Origin: CAYXLI01 sp964464925
GTDB taxonomy: Bacteria; Acidobacteriota; Terriglobia; Bryobacterales; Bryobacteraceae
Direction of reading: 5' to 3'
Assembly (NCBI GenBank): GCA_964464925.1
Contig: CAYXLI010000002.1
Coordinates: forward strand, 248,001-312,000
Length of the DNA: 64,000 nt
Shown here: piece after piece, positions 8,190-16,661 of the stretch
Position numbering within the stretch: the stretch's first letter is position 1
Layout: each line of letters begins with the position of its first letter
Position numbers and translations under genes: made by a program
Notes under the pieces: generated by a model
What the model saw: the letters and a program-made list of their open reading frames with translations, nothing else
What the model was told of the DNA's origin: nothing
Database searches by the model: none

Positions 8190-9321
8190 AATTGCCGCGC
8201 AGGGATTGTTCACGTTCGATCGCCTCAAAGAGGGCTTTGAAATTCCCTTTGCCGAAACTGCGGCTGCCCTTGCGCTGAATGATCTCGTAGAACAGCGTTG
8301 GACGGTCCTCCACCGGCTTCGTAAAGATCTGAAGCATATAGCCCTCGTCATCCCGGTCCACCAGAATCCCGAGTTCTTCAAGTTCATCCACCGGCTCATC
8401 GATCTTCCCGACTCGGTCCTGCAACTCCTGGTAGTACGCATGCGGTACACGCAGAAAATCCACTCCCTGCCCGCGCAGCTTAGTCACGGAGGAGACGATA
8501 TCGCCTGTGCCCATCGCGATGTGCTGAACCCCTGGACCTCGGTAAAACTCCAGGTACTCTTCAATCTGGCTCTTCCGCCGTCCTTCCGCCGGCTCGTTGA
8601 TCGGGAACTTGATCCGTCCGTTGCCGTTGGCCATCACTTTGGACATCAACGCCGAATATTCGGTGCTGATGTCCTTGTCATCGAAATGTTGGTAGACCCG
8701 GAACCCGAGTACATCTTCATAGAACTTCACGAAGGCATTCATCGAATTCCAGCCCACGTTGCCGACTATATGGTCGATGTACTTCAAACCCGCGGGACGC
8801 GCGACCCGGTCCGCCTCGGCCGCCGCCCGGAAGCCCGGAAGAAATGCGCCTCTGTAGTTCCGGCGTTCGATAAACGAATGCACCGTATCTCCATACGTCG
8901 CGATGGCCGCAATCCGAACTTCTCCTGCTTCGCCGTCGCGAATGGTTTCAGGCTCACGCACACTCCTTGCTCCGCGCCTCGTCGTTTCGCGCCAGGCAGC
9001 CTCCGCATCATCGACCTCAATCGCAACGTCTCTTACGCCATCTCCATGCAGCCGGATGTGCTCCGCGATGGAATTGTCCGGCTGCAGCGGAGTGGTAAGT
9101 ACAAAACGGATTTTGTTCTGCTCCAGCAGGTAGGAAGCGCGATCGCGGCAGCCGGTCTCCGGACCTCGATAGCCCGCCAGCCGGAAGCCGAACGCACTGC
9201 GATAGTAGTGCGCCGCCTGGCGCGCGTTCCCTGTATAGAACTCAACATGGTCGATTCCGTTCAGCGGCAGAAAATCCTGTGCCGGCGTCCGGGACAGAAC
9301 CTGTTCTTCCAATCGCGGCAT
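8185..9321 (-). CDS. hppD: 4-hydroxyphenylpyruvate dioxygenase (378 aa)
   Basis: Converts 4-hydroxyphenylpyruvate to homogentisate in tyrosine breakdown. Two vicinal-oxygen-chelate domains are visible (about 20-160 and 180-350). The non-heme Fe(II) ligands are H184 (YIDHIVGNV), H267 (GVQHIAMGT) and E346 (LFYEIIQR). The C-terminal RKGSRSFGKGNFKALFEAIEREQ is diagnostic for HPPD and closes over the active site. Length is normal for a bacterial enzyme. The ATG follows a strong GGAGGAG site. The aminotransferase gene lies 23 nt upstream, likely one transcript, so tyrosine transamination and ring oxidation may be linked. The later genes (homogentisate dioxygenase etc.) are not in the window. Confidence 0.95.
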   Translation of the reverse strand: MPRLEEQVLSRTPAQDFLPLNGIDHVEFYTGNARQAAHYYRSAFGFRLAGYRGPETGCRDRASYLLEQNKIRFVLTTPLQPDNSIAEHIRLHGDGVRDVAIEVDDAEAAWRETTRRGARSVREPETIRDGEAGEVRIAAIATYGDTVHSFIERRNYRGAFLPGFRAAAEADRVARPAGLKYIDHIVGNVGWNSMNAFVKFYEDVLGFRVYQHFDDKDISTEYSALMSKVMANGNGRIKFPINEPAEGRRKSQIEEYLEFYRGPGVQHIAMGTGDIVSSVTKLRGQGVDFLRVPHAYYQELQDRVGKIDEPVDELEELGILVDRDDEGYMLQIFTKPVEDRPTLFYEIIQRKGSRSFGKGNFKALFEAIEREQSLRGNL

Positions 9322-9344
9322 GGCTATCTCCTCCTGTTGATCTG

Positions 9345-10442
9345 TCAGACGCGTACTGTAGCCAGCACTTTCTGCGCGGCTTGTACGCAGGCACGATTCA
9401 TTTCATCGGTACCCGTGGAAATTCGAACACACTGCGGAAGACCGAACGGCCGCAAATGCCGGACAATGATTCCCTCGCGGAGCATATCCTCCGTAAATCT
9501 CACCGCGTCTTCCTCGAAGGCAAACGGAATCATCACGAAGTTCGCTTCCGGCGGAACCATGGCGAACCCAAGATCACGGAAGCACTCGGTTAGGTAGCGT
9601 ATCGAGCGCGAGTTCAACTCGAGCGACCGGTGCAGAAATTCTTTGTCCGCCAGTGCACCGATACCCGCCGCTTGCGCGAGCGTGCTCGGCTCAAACGGCA
9701 ACTTCACTTTGTTTACATTCGCAATCAGGTCTTGATGCGCGAACCCGTACCCGATTCTCACCCCGGCCAGCCCGTAGATCTTCGAGAAGGTACGCAGTGT
9801 GATCACATTGTCATACCGGTAGTGCATGGAGTCCGGGTAACGCGGGTTGTCCTTGGCGTATTCGAAATAGGCCTCGTCCAGAATGATGAGAACCCGCTCC
9901 GGGACATGTTCATAAAAGGAATCGAACTCCTGCCGGGTAAAGATCGTGCCGGTCGGGTTGTTCGGATTCGCCAGATAAATGATCTTGGTCTTCTCATTTA
10001 CCGCGCCGGCAAGCGCATTCAGGTCGAAGCGCCAGTCCTTCAGAGGCACCGTACGAACAGCGACCCCGCGCGACCGCGCCAGAATGTAAAAACCGATGAA
10101 AGTACCTTCGGACGTGAGAACCTCATCGTCATCGCACAGGAAGGTCCGCAGAATGTTGGCCATAATGCCTTCCGAGCCGCTGCCCACAACAACGTTCTCC
10201 ATCTTCACGTCGTAAGCATCGGCCAGCACCAGGCGCAGATCGGCCCCTCCGTTTGGATAAATGTTGAGCCCGTTTACCGTACGCCGCAACGCATCCAATG
10301 CGAATGGCGACGGGCCGAGATGATTTTCATTCGACCCGAGCTTAACAACGTTCGTCAGCCCGTAAAGAGCGCGAACCTCTTCGATTGACCGCCCCGCGGC
10401 GTAGGGCTCGAGAGATGCAATGTAAGAAGGCACCAATGGCAT
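9345..10442 (-). CDS. hisC: HisC-family PLP aminotransferase (365 aa)
   Basis: Fold-type I aminotransferase of the histidinol-phosphate group. SNENHLGPSP (37-46), ANPNNPTGT (158-166), LDEAYFEY and the PLP-binding K221 in RTFSKIYGLAGVRIGYG are all present; the Arg contacting substrate carboxylate lies near the C-terminus (CVRIST). By family it interconverts imidazole-acetol phosphate and histidinol phosphate, but HisC-like enzymes often accept aromatic amino acids. Placement 23 nt before hppD on the same strand, with no other his gene near, suggests an aromatic aminotransferase feeding 4-hydroxyphenylpyruvate. The hisC symbol reflects family rather than proven role. Confidence 0.85.
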   Translation of the reverse strand: MPLVPSYIASLEPYAAGRSIEEVRALYGLTNVVKLGSNENHLGPSPFALDALRRTVNGLNIYPNGGADLRLVLADAYDVKMENVVVGSGSEGIMANILRTFLCDDDEVLTSEGTFIGFYILARSRGVAVRTVPLKDWRFDLNALAGAVNEKTKIIYLANPNNPTGTIFTRQEFDSFYEHVPERVLIILDEAYFEYAKDNPRYPDSMHYRYDNVITLRTFSKIYGLAGVRIGYGFAHQDLIANVNKVKLPFEPSTLAQAAGIGALADKEFLHRSLELNSRSIRYLTECFRDLGFAMVPPEANFVMIPFAFEEDAVRFTEDMLREGIIVRHLRPFGLPQCVRISTGTDEMNRACVQAAQKVLATVRV

Positions 10443-10494
10443 AGCAGCCGATTCCAGTCTAGCACCTCTTATCGGTGGTGTCTTCAGGGATCAA

Positions 10495-10516
10495 TTGTGG
10501 ATAAGTTGGTCCACAA
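10495..10516. promoter_or_regulatory. Inverted repeat containing a consensus DnaA-box sequence
   Basis: TTGTGGA (10495-10501) and TCCACAA (10510-10516) form an inverted repeat with an 8-nt spacer. TGTGGATAA at 10496-10504 is the reverse complement of the DnaA box TTATCCACA. It lies in the 99-bp gap between the divergent aminotransferase and polyferredoxin genes. Function unknown; a lone box is not an origin. Confidence 0.35.
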
Positions 10517-10541
10517 ATTGCACCGTCACGGCTGACACCCA

Positions 10542-11573
10542 ATGAAAAAGCCCTACTTTAAGCGGGGGACAGCGGACCAGACCCAGCGGTTCCGCCTCGC
10601 CATTCAGCTCTCCTTCTTGCTGTTGAACCTCTGGCTCGGCACGCGATTTTATCTGTTCGTTCGTCAATATGAGCAATATGCGCCCCAGGGAATCTCCCGG
10701 CCGCCTGGCATCGAAGGATGGCTGCCGATCGCCGGCTTGATGAATCTCAAGGTTTTCCTGCTCACCGGTGTTGTGCCGGAGATTCACCCCGCTGCAATGT
10801 TCCTGGTCGCCGCGTTCCTTCTCTCTTCGTGGCTGCTGCGTAAGGCTTTCTGCGGCTGGCTCTGCCCTGTCGGCACGATCTCTGAATACCTCTGGAAGCT
10901 TGGCCGGAAGGTGTTCAAGCACAATTACCTGATTCCCAAATGGGCCGACATCCCGCTACGCGGGCTGAAGTACCTGCTCATGTCCTTCTTCCTATATGCC
11001 GTGCTCACCATGCCTGTGAACGGCATCCTCAACTTTCTCGAGTCGCCGTACGGCGTCGTCGCCGACGTAAAGATGCTCCTGTTCTTCCGCACTCTCGGCG
11101 GGACGGCCGCCTTAGTGCTTCTGTTCCTCCTATTCAGTTCGTTGGTTGTAAAGAACTTCTGGTGCCGGTATCTGTGCCCTTACGGCGCTCTCATGGGCTT
11201 GGCTTCTCTAGCCTCGCCGGTCTGGATCAAGCGAAATGATTCTCGCTGTATCGACTGCGACAAGTGCAATAAAGCGTGTCCGTCAAACTTGCCCGTCGCG
11301 CAGTTGGTGCAGGTTCGGTCCGCCGAATGCCTAGGGTGCCTCGAATGCGTTGCCGTGTGTCCCGCGGAAGACGCTCTGGATCTGACCGTGGCTGGACGCA
11401 AGCGGCTGTTTCTGCAACAGCGCCGCCCCTGGGCCATCGGTGCGGGCCTGGCGCTGCTCTTCTTCGGCTTCGTGGGGGTCGCCAGGTTCACCGGCCACTG
11501 GCAGACTCCGATTCCCGGCGTCATCTACCAGCGCCTCATCCCGCACGCAGCCGATTTTGGCCATCCGCATTAG
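10542..11573 (+). CDS. Membrane polyferredoxin, NapH/CcoG-like 4Fe-4S protein (343 aa)
   Basis: Several membrane helices (about 20-40, 60-85, 90-105, 140-165, 180-205, 295-315) alternate with cysteine motifs. Two CxxxCP motifs (FCGWLCPVG, WCRYLCPYG) are typical of the NapH/NosR/RdxA group. A soluble part carries two ferredoxin-type clusters, CIDCDKCNKACP and CLGCLECVAVCP. It probably moves electrons from or to the quinone pool; the partner is not evident. It is 150 nt upstream of hemN, so it might supply electrons to the oxygen-independent heme step, but that is inference. The Shine-Dalgarno sequence is weak. Confidence 0.85.
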   Translation: MKKPYFKRGTADQTQRFRLAIQLSFLLLNLWLGTRFYLFVRQYEQYAPQGISRPPGIEGWLPIAGLMNLKVFLLTGVVPEIHPAAMFLVAAFLLSSWLLRKAFCGWLCPVGTISEYLWKLGRKVFKHNYLIPKWADIPLRGLKYLLMSFFLYAVLTMPVNGILNFLESPYGVVADVKMLLFFRTLGGTAALVLLFLLFSSLVVKNFWCRYLCPYGALMGLASLASPVWIKRNDSRCIDCDKCNKACPSNLPVAQLVQVRSAECLGCLECVAVCPAEDALDLTVAGRKRLFLQQRRPWAIGAGLALLFFGFVGVARFTGHWQTPIPGVIYQRLIPHAADFGHPH

Positions 11574-11722
11574 TTGGGGGTTTGTGCCCAAGAGTGCGCG
11601 GTATGCGCCACCGGGCGCGGACAGGATCCGTATCAGTGGGGGATATCACCCATGAGGTCCGGGAACCACTCAGAAACTCTCGCAGAATTGCGGCAACGCA
11701 ATTGCACGATTCAAGGCAAATC

Positions 11723-13087
11723 ATGAAAGTCGATCTCGATCTCGTTCGCAAGTACAACGTTTCCGGCCCGCGCTACACTTCGTATCCACCGGCTCCGCAC
11801 TTTACCGCGCTACCGGCGAAGGAGCTGGTGCTGGCCGAAATGGAGAAAACGAACGCCGCCGATCGGCCGTTATCGCTCTACTTCCATCTGCCCTTCTGCA
11901 AAACTCTCTGCTGGTATTGCGGATGCAACACCGTCATCACACGCAAGCAGAGTCAGAGCGCCGAATACCTGCAGTACCTGGAGAAAGAACTGGAGATGAT
12001 CGCCTCCAGAATCAATCCGAAGCGCCGTGTGGTCCAGCTCCATTTCGGCGGAGGCACACCGACGTTTCTCCTCCCGGACGAAATCCGCCAGCTCGGGAGT
12101 ATGATCCGAAAGCACTTCACCTTCGCGGACGGGGTCGAAGCCGGGGTCGAAATCGATCCGCGCCGCATGACTTACGACCACGTGGCCGCGCTGCGAAAGG
12201 CCGGCTTCAATCGCGCGTCCGTCGGGATTCAAGACCACAATCCCGAAGTGCAGAAAGCGGTCAATCGCATTCAGCCTAAGGAAGTCACCGAGCGAGTCGT
12301 ACGTTGGTGCCGGGACGCCGGCTTCCCCTCGATCAGCGTTGACCTGATCTATGGCTTGCCATTGCAGACGCCCGGCAGCTTTGACAAGACACTCGACGAG
12401 GTGCTGGCGATGCAGCCGGATCGCTTCGCCGTGTTCAGCTACGCACACGTGCCGTGGATCAAGCCGGCACAGAAGCTGTTGGACCGCACCGACATGCTCC
12501 CCTCCCCCGAAACCAAGTTCCAGCTCCTGAAGCTCAGCGTCGAGAAGATCACGGGTGCCGGTTACGTGTACATCGGCATGGATCACTTTGCGAAAGCTGC
12601 TGACGAGTTGGCAATCGCACAGAAGCAAAAAACGCTGCAGCGGAATTTCCAGGGCTACAGCACCAGGGGGGGCGCCGATATCTACGGCTTCGGAATCACC
12701 TCTATTTCGCAGACCGACGGCATGTACTGGCAGAACGAGAAAGATCTGCAGGAGTATTACAACGAACTCGATCACGGGCAGTATCCATTCCTGAACGGCT
12801 ACCAGCTCACCACGGATGACCGAGTCCGCCGCGTCACCATCATGCGCTTGATGTGCGATATGAGCCTCGATTACCAGGCCATGTCCCGCTTGCTCGATTT
12901 GGACTTCACCAAATATTTCGCACGGGAAATCGCCACACTTGACGACCTCGAGGCCGACGGCCTCCTGAACCGAACCCCAGCCGGTCTCGAGGTCACGGAG
13001 GTAGGACGGCTGCTCGTACGCAACATAGCCATGCGATTCGATGCGTACCTGAAACAGGGTCCGCAGATCTACTCCAAAACTGTATGA
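11723..13087 (+). CDS. hemN: Oxygen-independent coproporphyrinogen III oxidase (454 aa)
   Basis: Radical SAM enzyme decarboxylating two propionates of coproporphyrinogen III to give protoporphyrinogen IX. The cluster motif is C59-x3-C63-x2-C66-x-C68 (HLPFCKTLCWYCGCNT), the true HemN signature distinguishing it from HemW. The N-terminal VRKYNVSGPRYTSYPPAPHF is the HemN trip-wire region, and GGGTPTFL and YGLPLQTP follow. The open frame continues far upstream, but the ATG at 11723 starts at the conserved N-terminus and has AAGG before it. It overlaps hemG by 4 nt, forming a hemN-hemG-hemH operon. Confidence 0.95.
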   Translation: MKVDLDLVRKYNVSGPRYTSYPPAPHFTALPAKELVLAEMEKTNAADRPLSLYFHLPFCKTLCWYCGCNTVITRKQSQSAEYLQYLEKELEMIASRINPKRRVVQLHFGGGTPTFLLPDEIRQLGSMIRKHFTFADGVEAGVEIDPRRMTYDHVAALRKAGFNRASVGIQDHNPEVQKAVNRIQPKEVTERVVRWCRDAGFPSISVDLIYGLPLQTPGSFDKTLDEVLAMQPDRFAVFSYAHVPWIKPAQKLLDRTDMLPSPETKFQLLKLSVEKITGAGYVYIGMDHFAKAADELAIAQKQKTLQRNFQGYSTRGGADIYGFGITSISQTDGMYWQNEKDLQEYYNELDHGQYPFLNGYQLTTDDRVRRVTIMRLMCDMSLDYQAMSRLLDLDFTKYFAREIATLDDLEADGLLNRTPAGLEVTEVGRLLVRNIAMRFDAYLKQGPQIYSKTV

Positions 13088-14466
13088 ATCCCGTAGCGAT
13101 CATAGGCGGCGGCATCACCGGCCTTACAACGGCATTTCGCCTGAAACAGGCGGGCGTTCCGGTCGAGCTATATGAAGCGGGTCCTCGAGTCGGCGGTGTG
13201 TTGCGCACCGTTTGCCAGGATGGCTTTCTCGCGGAGTTCGGCCCAAATGCGATTATGGAGACTTCTCCGCTGATCACCTCACTTGTGGAAGATCTCGGCC
13301 TTTCCGAACGTAAGGTGTACTCGGCGGACACGGCGAAGAAGCGCTTCATCGTGCGGAACGGCCGGCTGGAGGAACTGCCGGTAACGCCTCGCGCATTCCT
13401 GTTCAGCAAACTCTTCACACTCTCAGCGAAGCTTCGCCTGATTGCCGAACCATTTATCCGGCGCGGGAAGCCCGAAGTGGAAGAGACTCTCGCACAATTC
13501 GTCGAGCGCCGCCTCGGCCGCGAATTTCTCGACTATGCCATTAACCCCTTCGTGGCCGGTGTCTATGCCGGCGATCCCGCAGAGCTTTCCGTCTCAGAAG
13601 CATTCCCCAAGCTCTTCGCACTCGAACAGAAATACGGCTCCCTGATCAAAGGACAGATTCAGGGTGCAAAAGAACGCAGACAGCGCGGCGAGGTCTCCAA
13701 GCAGAGTGCACGCATGTTCTCGTTCGACCGGGGCATGCAGACCCTGACCGAGGCCCTGCACTCCTCCCTTGCCGGTTCAGTCCACCTGAACGCACGGGTA
13801 GACCGGATCGGAACGACTGGACGGGGCTACACTGTAGTCGCCAACGGCTCGGCACAGTATCACTCTGCGGTGCTGCTCACAGCCCCTGCCCATAGGCTGA
13901 GCGAGATTGACGCTCCGTTTGACAGCACGCCGTTTCACGATGTCCACTATCCACCGGTATCCAGCCTGGTCCTCGGGTTCCGCAGAGAACTGATCCCCCA
14001 CCCGCTGAATGGATTCGGCATGCTCATCCCTGAGGTGGAGAAGTTCCATATTCTCGGCACACTCTTTTCCTCTTCTTTGTTCTCCAACCGTGCACCCATG
14101 GATTGCGTGACGCTGACCAATTACATAGGCGGGACGCGCCAGCCGGCTCTGCCGTACCTCGATGATCAGGAACTGGTGAGAGTGACGATGGAAGATCTTC
14201 GCAAGCTCCTGCATGTATCCGGGGACCCCATCTTTGTTCACAAGGTCCTTTACGACCATGCCATTCCGCAGTACCGTTGCGGTTATGGCACGTTTAAACG
14301 CTGGCTGAACGACGTGGAGCTAAGACTCCCCGGCGTCTTTTTCGCGGGAAACTATCGTGATGGAATTTCCGTCGGCGATTCGATCACCTCCGCGCACAAA
14401 GCTGCAGACAAGATCAAGAATTTTTTCACGGCTGCCGCAGCGGTGCAGGTACCCGCACACGTATGA
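13084..14466 (+). CDS. hemG: Protoporphyrinogen oxidase, FAD type (460 aa)
   Basis: Oxidises protoporphyrinogen IX to protoporphyrin IX. The N-terminal FAD dinucleotide-binding motif is VAIIGGGITGLTTAF followed by LYEAGPRVGGVLRT. The C-terminal FAD segment is GVFFAGNYRDGISVGDSITSAHKAAD. Length and motifs fit the HemY/PPOX family (called hemY in Bacillus), which usually uses O2 as acceptor. Overlaps of 4 nt with hemN and hemH give strong coupling. Pairing an O2-independent HemN with this enzyme implies the protoporphyrin-dependent heme route. Confidence 0.93.
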   Translation: MNPVAIIGGGITGLTTAFRLKQAGVPVELYEAGPRVGGVLRTVCQDGFLAEFGPNAIMETSPLITSLVEDLGLSERKVYSADTAKKRFIVRNGRLEELPVTPRAFLFSKLFTLSAKLRLIAEPFIRRGKPEVEETLAQFVERRLGREFLDYAINPFVAGVYAGDPAELSVSEAFPKLFALEQKYGSLIKGQIQGAKERRQRGEVSKQSARMFSFDRGMQTLTEALHSSLAGSVHLNARVDRIGTTGRGYTVVANGSAQYHSAVLLTAPAHRLSEIDAPFDSTPFHDVHYPPVSSLVLGFRRELIPHPLNGFGMLIPEVEKFHILGTLFSSSLFSNRAPMDCVTLTNYIGGTRQPALPYLDDQELVRVTMEDLRKLLHVSGDPIFVHKVLYDHAIPQYRCGYGTFKRWLNDVELRLPGVFFAGNYRDGISVGDSITSAHKAADKIKNFFTAAAAVQVPAHV

Positions 14467-15506
14467 ACAACGGTTTGCTACTCGTGAATCTCGGCTCGCC
14501 CGACTCAACAGCGGTTGCGGATGTAAGGGCCTATTTGCGCGAGTTCCTGATGGACCCGCGAGTCATCGACGTGCCCACTGCATTGCGCGCCGTGATTGTA
14601 TACGGCTTCGTACTGCCCTTCCGGCCTGCCAGGTCGGCCGAGGCGTACGAGAAGATCTGGACTACAGAGGGCTCCCCCCTCGTCGCCATCAGCAGCCGTG
14701 TGCAGCGGCTGGTACAGCGCCGGCTCGAATTCCCCGTGGAGTTGGCGATGCGCTACGGAAATCCATCGATTCCGGCCGCCGTTGAGAAACTCCGCGCTGC
14801 CGGCGTGACGAACTTGCAAGTGTTTCCCTTGTTCCCGCACTATGCGATGTCCAGCTTCGAAACTGCAGTGGAACGGGTGCGCGAAGTGGTAGAGCGGAAC
14901 GCTCCTGAAATGCAGCTTTCCGTGATTCGCCCGTATTATGAGGCTCCCGCATACGTGGATGCCTTGGCGGCGAGCGCCCGGGCCTTCCTCAACGATCCTT
15001 ACGATCACGTGCTGTTCAGTTTCCATGGCGTCCCGGAGCGCCACCTGCGCAAGACGGACCCAACAAACGCCCACTGCCTCGAAGCGCAGAACTGCTGTGA
15101 AACACGAAACCCTGCCCACTCCACCTGCTATCGCGCCCATTGCTTTGCGACCGTAAGAGCATTCGCCGCCAAGGCCGGTTTGCAGCCCGGCACCTACTCG
15201 ACAGCGTTCCAATCCCGGCTAGGCAGAGACGAATGGATCAAGCCCGCCACGGATCAGGAACTCGTCCGTCTCGCCCGCGAAGGGAAACGCAGGCTTGTCG
15301 TTCTCTGCCCGTCCTTTGTCGCCGACTGCCTTGAGACTACGGAAGAAATCGGCATTCGCGGACGGGAGCTGTTTTTGTCCTCCGGAGGAGAAAGCTTCAC
15401 GCTTGTACCCTGCCTCAACGAGCATCCCAAATGGATTGATGCTATCTGCGCCATGGCGCAAGAAGATCAGAATGACGGGCTCCTCCAAATCACACATACC
15501 GCCTAA
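14463..15506 (+). CDS. hemH: Ferrochelatase, probably Fe-S type (347 aa)
   Basis: Inserts Fe(II) into protoporphyrin IX as the last heme step. LLLVNLGSPDS opens the fold; H188 in FSFHGVPERHL is the metal-binding histidine and CPSFVADCLETTEEI carries the conserved acidic residues. An internal segment at 205-227 holds five cysteines (HCLEAQNCCET...STCYRAHC), placed where an internal-type [2Fe-2S] class of bacterial ferrochelatase has its ligands, while the C-terminus lacks the other class's Cys cluster. The start overlaps hemG by 4 nt. A bidirectional terminator lies 250 nt downstream. Confidence 0.93.
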   Translation: MNNGLLLVNLGSPDSTAVADVRAYLREFLMDPRVIDVPTALRAVIVYGFVLPFRPARSAEAYEKIWTTEGSPLVAISSRVQRLVQRRLEFPVELAMRYGNPSIPAAVEKLRAAGVTNLQVFPLFPHYAMSSFETAVERVREVVERNAPEMQLSVIRPYYEAPAYVDALAASARAFLNDPYDHVLFSFHGVPERHLRKTDPTNAHCLEAQNCCETRNPAHSTCYRAHCFATVRAFAAKAGLQPGTYSTAFQSRLGRDEWIKPATDQELVRLAREGKRRLVVLCPSFVADCLETTEEIGIRGRELFLSSGGESFTLVPCLNEHPKWIDAICAMAQEDQNDGLLQITHTA

Positions 15507-15754
15507 CTTCCCGAGCCTCGCCGATAAGGAATTCAAAGGACACATCCGAAATGAAATGTTTGATTCTTGTGCGGCTCCAGCCGTGGCGGGGACAGTATGC
15601 ATCATACGTGGAACGGGCCGGATATCCGCGCTTACAAGCGCTCCATAAGCAGGTCGGTGGCGGCGAGTATCACATCTCCGCACCGCGAATCAGTAGATGC
15701 ATGGTGCGGGAACACCTGACTACACCAATCTAAACAGGGGACCTGCAAACGGAA
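15507..15754. other. Intergenic stretch after hemH
   Basis: Between hemH and the terminator. A 60-codon plus-strand frame (15551-15733, starts MKCLILVRLQPWRGQY) has AAGGA 11 nt ahead of its ATG, but I recognise no family or domain and would not call it a gene. No tRNA-like fold seen. Confidence 0.4.
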
Positions 15755-15785
15755 GAGGCGCGCTGCCAATTCAGGAGCGCGCCTC
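15755..15785. terminator. Bidirectional intrinsic terminator between hemH and fliS
   Basis: GAGGCGCGCT (15755-15764) pairs perfectly with AGCGCGCCTC (15776-15785) around an 11-nt loop. On the plus strand it is followed by TTTCGCGTTT; it sits between two convergent operons and can serve both. Confidence 0.75.
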
Positions 15786-15811
15786 TTTCGCGTTTAGAAG
15801 TGAGGATAAGA

Positions 15812-16276
15812 CTAGAAGCTGTAGCTGACTGAGTGATAGGCCGCCGCGGATTCTTCGCAGGCCGCAGGAGGGGGCGCCGAACCTGCCGGAACGGAATTCG
15901 CCGAGTCGGCAACGGCGTGCCAGGCTTCCAGCAAGGTGTTCAGAAGCTGATTCACCTCTGCGAGCGGGATGTCGGATTGCTCCACATTCGACCGCAGCAA
16001 CTGACGCTGCATATAGTCGTAGAGTTCCACCAAGTTGCGGCTGATCTCCCCGCCCTTTTCGTGGTCCAAAGACGTGGCGAGTTCCTGTAACAGCGCGACG
16101 GCCTTCGATATCGCGGCGGAGCGCTCTGCGATCTGCCCCGCGTGTAAGTACCGCCTTGCCGACTGTACAGCATCCAGGATGGCCTCGTACACGATCTTCA
16201 CGAGCGTGATTGGATCCGCGCAAAGCAATTCGGTCTCGAGGTGGTTTTGATAGTGACCTAAGGGCAGCATAGGCAT
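15812..16276 (-). CDS. fliS: Flagellar export chaperone FliS (154 aa)
   Basis: Binds unpolymerised flagellin in the cytoplasm and delivers it to the export gate. The four-helix FliS pattern is clear: YQNHLETELLCADPITLVKIVYEAILDAVQSARRYL, then IAERSAAISKAVALLQELATSLD and GGEISRNLVELYDYMQRQLLRSN. The C-terminal 30 residues are a Ser/Ala/Pro-rich tail with no family match. AAGGG precedes the ATG. It lies 26 nt after flaG in one transcript; no flagellin, fliD or other flagellar gene is in the window. Confidence 0.92.
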   Translation of the reverse strand: MPMLPLGHYQNHLETELLCADPITLVKIVYEAILDAVQSARRYLHAGQIAERSAAISKAVALLQELATSLDHEKGGEISRNLVELYDYMQRQLLRSNVEQSDIPLAEVNQLLNTLLEAWHAVADSANSVPAGSAPPPAACEESAAAYHSVSYSF

Positions 16277-16302
16277 TACAAAACCCTTATCGGCTCCAAA
16301 CG

Positions 16303-16581
16303 CTAGCCCGCGGACAATTCTTCCGAGAGTCGCTTCAGATATTCCGGCGGAATGGTACGGACCACCTTCTTTGTTTGCCGGTCCACAATCCGTATGACCG
16401 GCTTGTTCGTCTTCCGGTCAAACGTGAAGGATAATTCGTTCTGGTTGCCGAGCAGTTCCGATTTGTTAATGGCTTTAACGGCTTCTATCATTTCTCGAAC
16501 TTCAGGCACCCGCTCTGCCGGCGTGGATGCTTGAGTCGAGGCCGTCGCGTACAGGTTCCATCGCGTCGATCCAACGTCCAT
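16303..16581 (-). CDS. flaG: FlaG family protein (92 aa)
   Basis: Small flagellar protein; in other bacteria FlaG affects filament length and is encoded next to fliD. The C-terminal half gives the family pattern: LSFTFDRKTNKPVIRIVDRQTKKVVRTIPPEYLKRLSEEL. The N-terminal half is Ser/Thr-rich and variable. The frame opens with GTG-ATG; the ATG at 16579-16581 is preferred, with GGAG 9 nt upstream. A sigma-28-like -10 sequence lies about 40 nt ahead. Confidence 0.88.
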   Translation of the reverse strand: MDVGSTRWNLYATASTQASTPAERVPEVREMIEAVKAINKSELLGNQNELSFTFDRKTNKPVIRIVDRQTKKVVRTIPPEYLKRLSEELSAG

Positions 16582-16619
16582 CACTCAACTCTCCAAACTT
16601 TTGGACTCTTACAAGACGC

Positions 16620-16627
16620 TTATCGGT
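16620..16627 (-). promoter_or_regulatory. Candidate sigma-28 (FliA) -10 element for flaG-fliS
   Basis: On the minus strand ACCGATAA matches 7 of 8 bases of the sigma-28 -10 consensus GCCGATAA. Fifteen bases upstream is TCAG, only half matching the TAAA -35 box, so this is suggestive only. It would give a leader of about 30 nt before flaG. Confidence 0.4.
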
Positions 16628-16661
16628 CGCGGACGAGGAAGTCTGATAGGCTGAAATCATT

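Noticed and set aside
10496..10504. Replication origin suggested by a DnaA box
   Set aside because: Only one box, no AT-rich unwinding region, and no dnaA, dnaN or gyrase genes nearby.
11276..11722. 149-codon N-terminal extension of HemN
   Set aside because: It overlaps the polyferredoxin gene in a different frame and the HemN family begins at the ATG 11723.
15551..15733. 60-codon plus-strand ORF after hemH
   Set aside because: Shine-Dalgarno is plausible but no family, no structure pattern and no coupling to neighbours; mentioned only in the intergenic entry.
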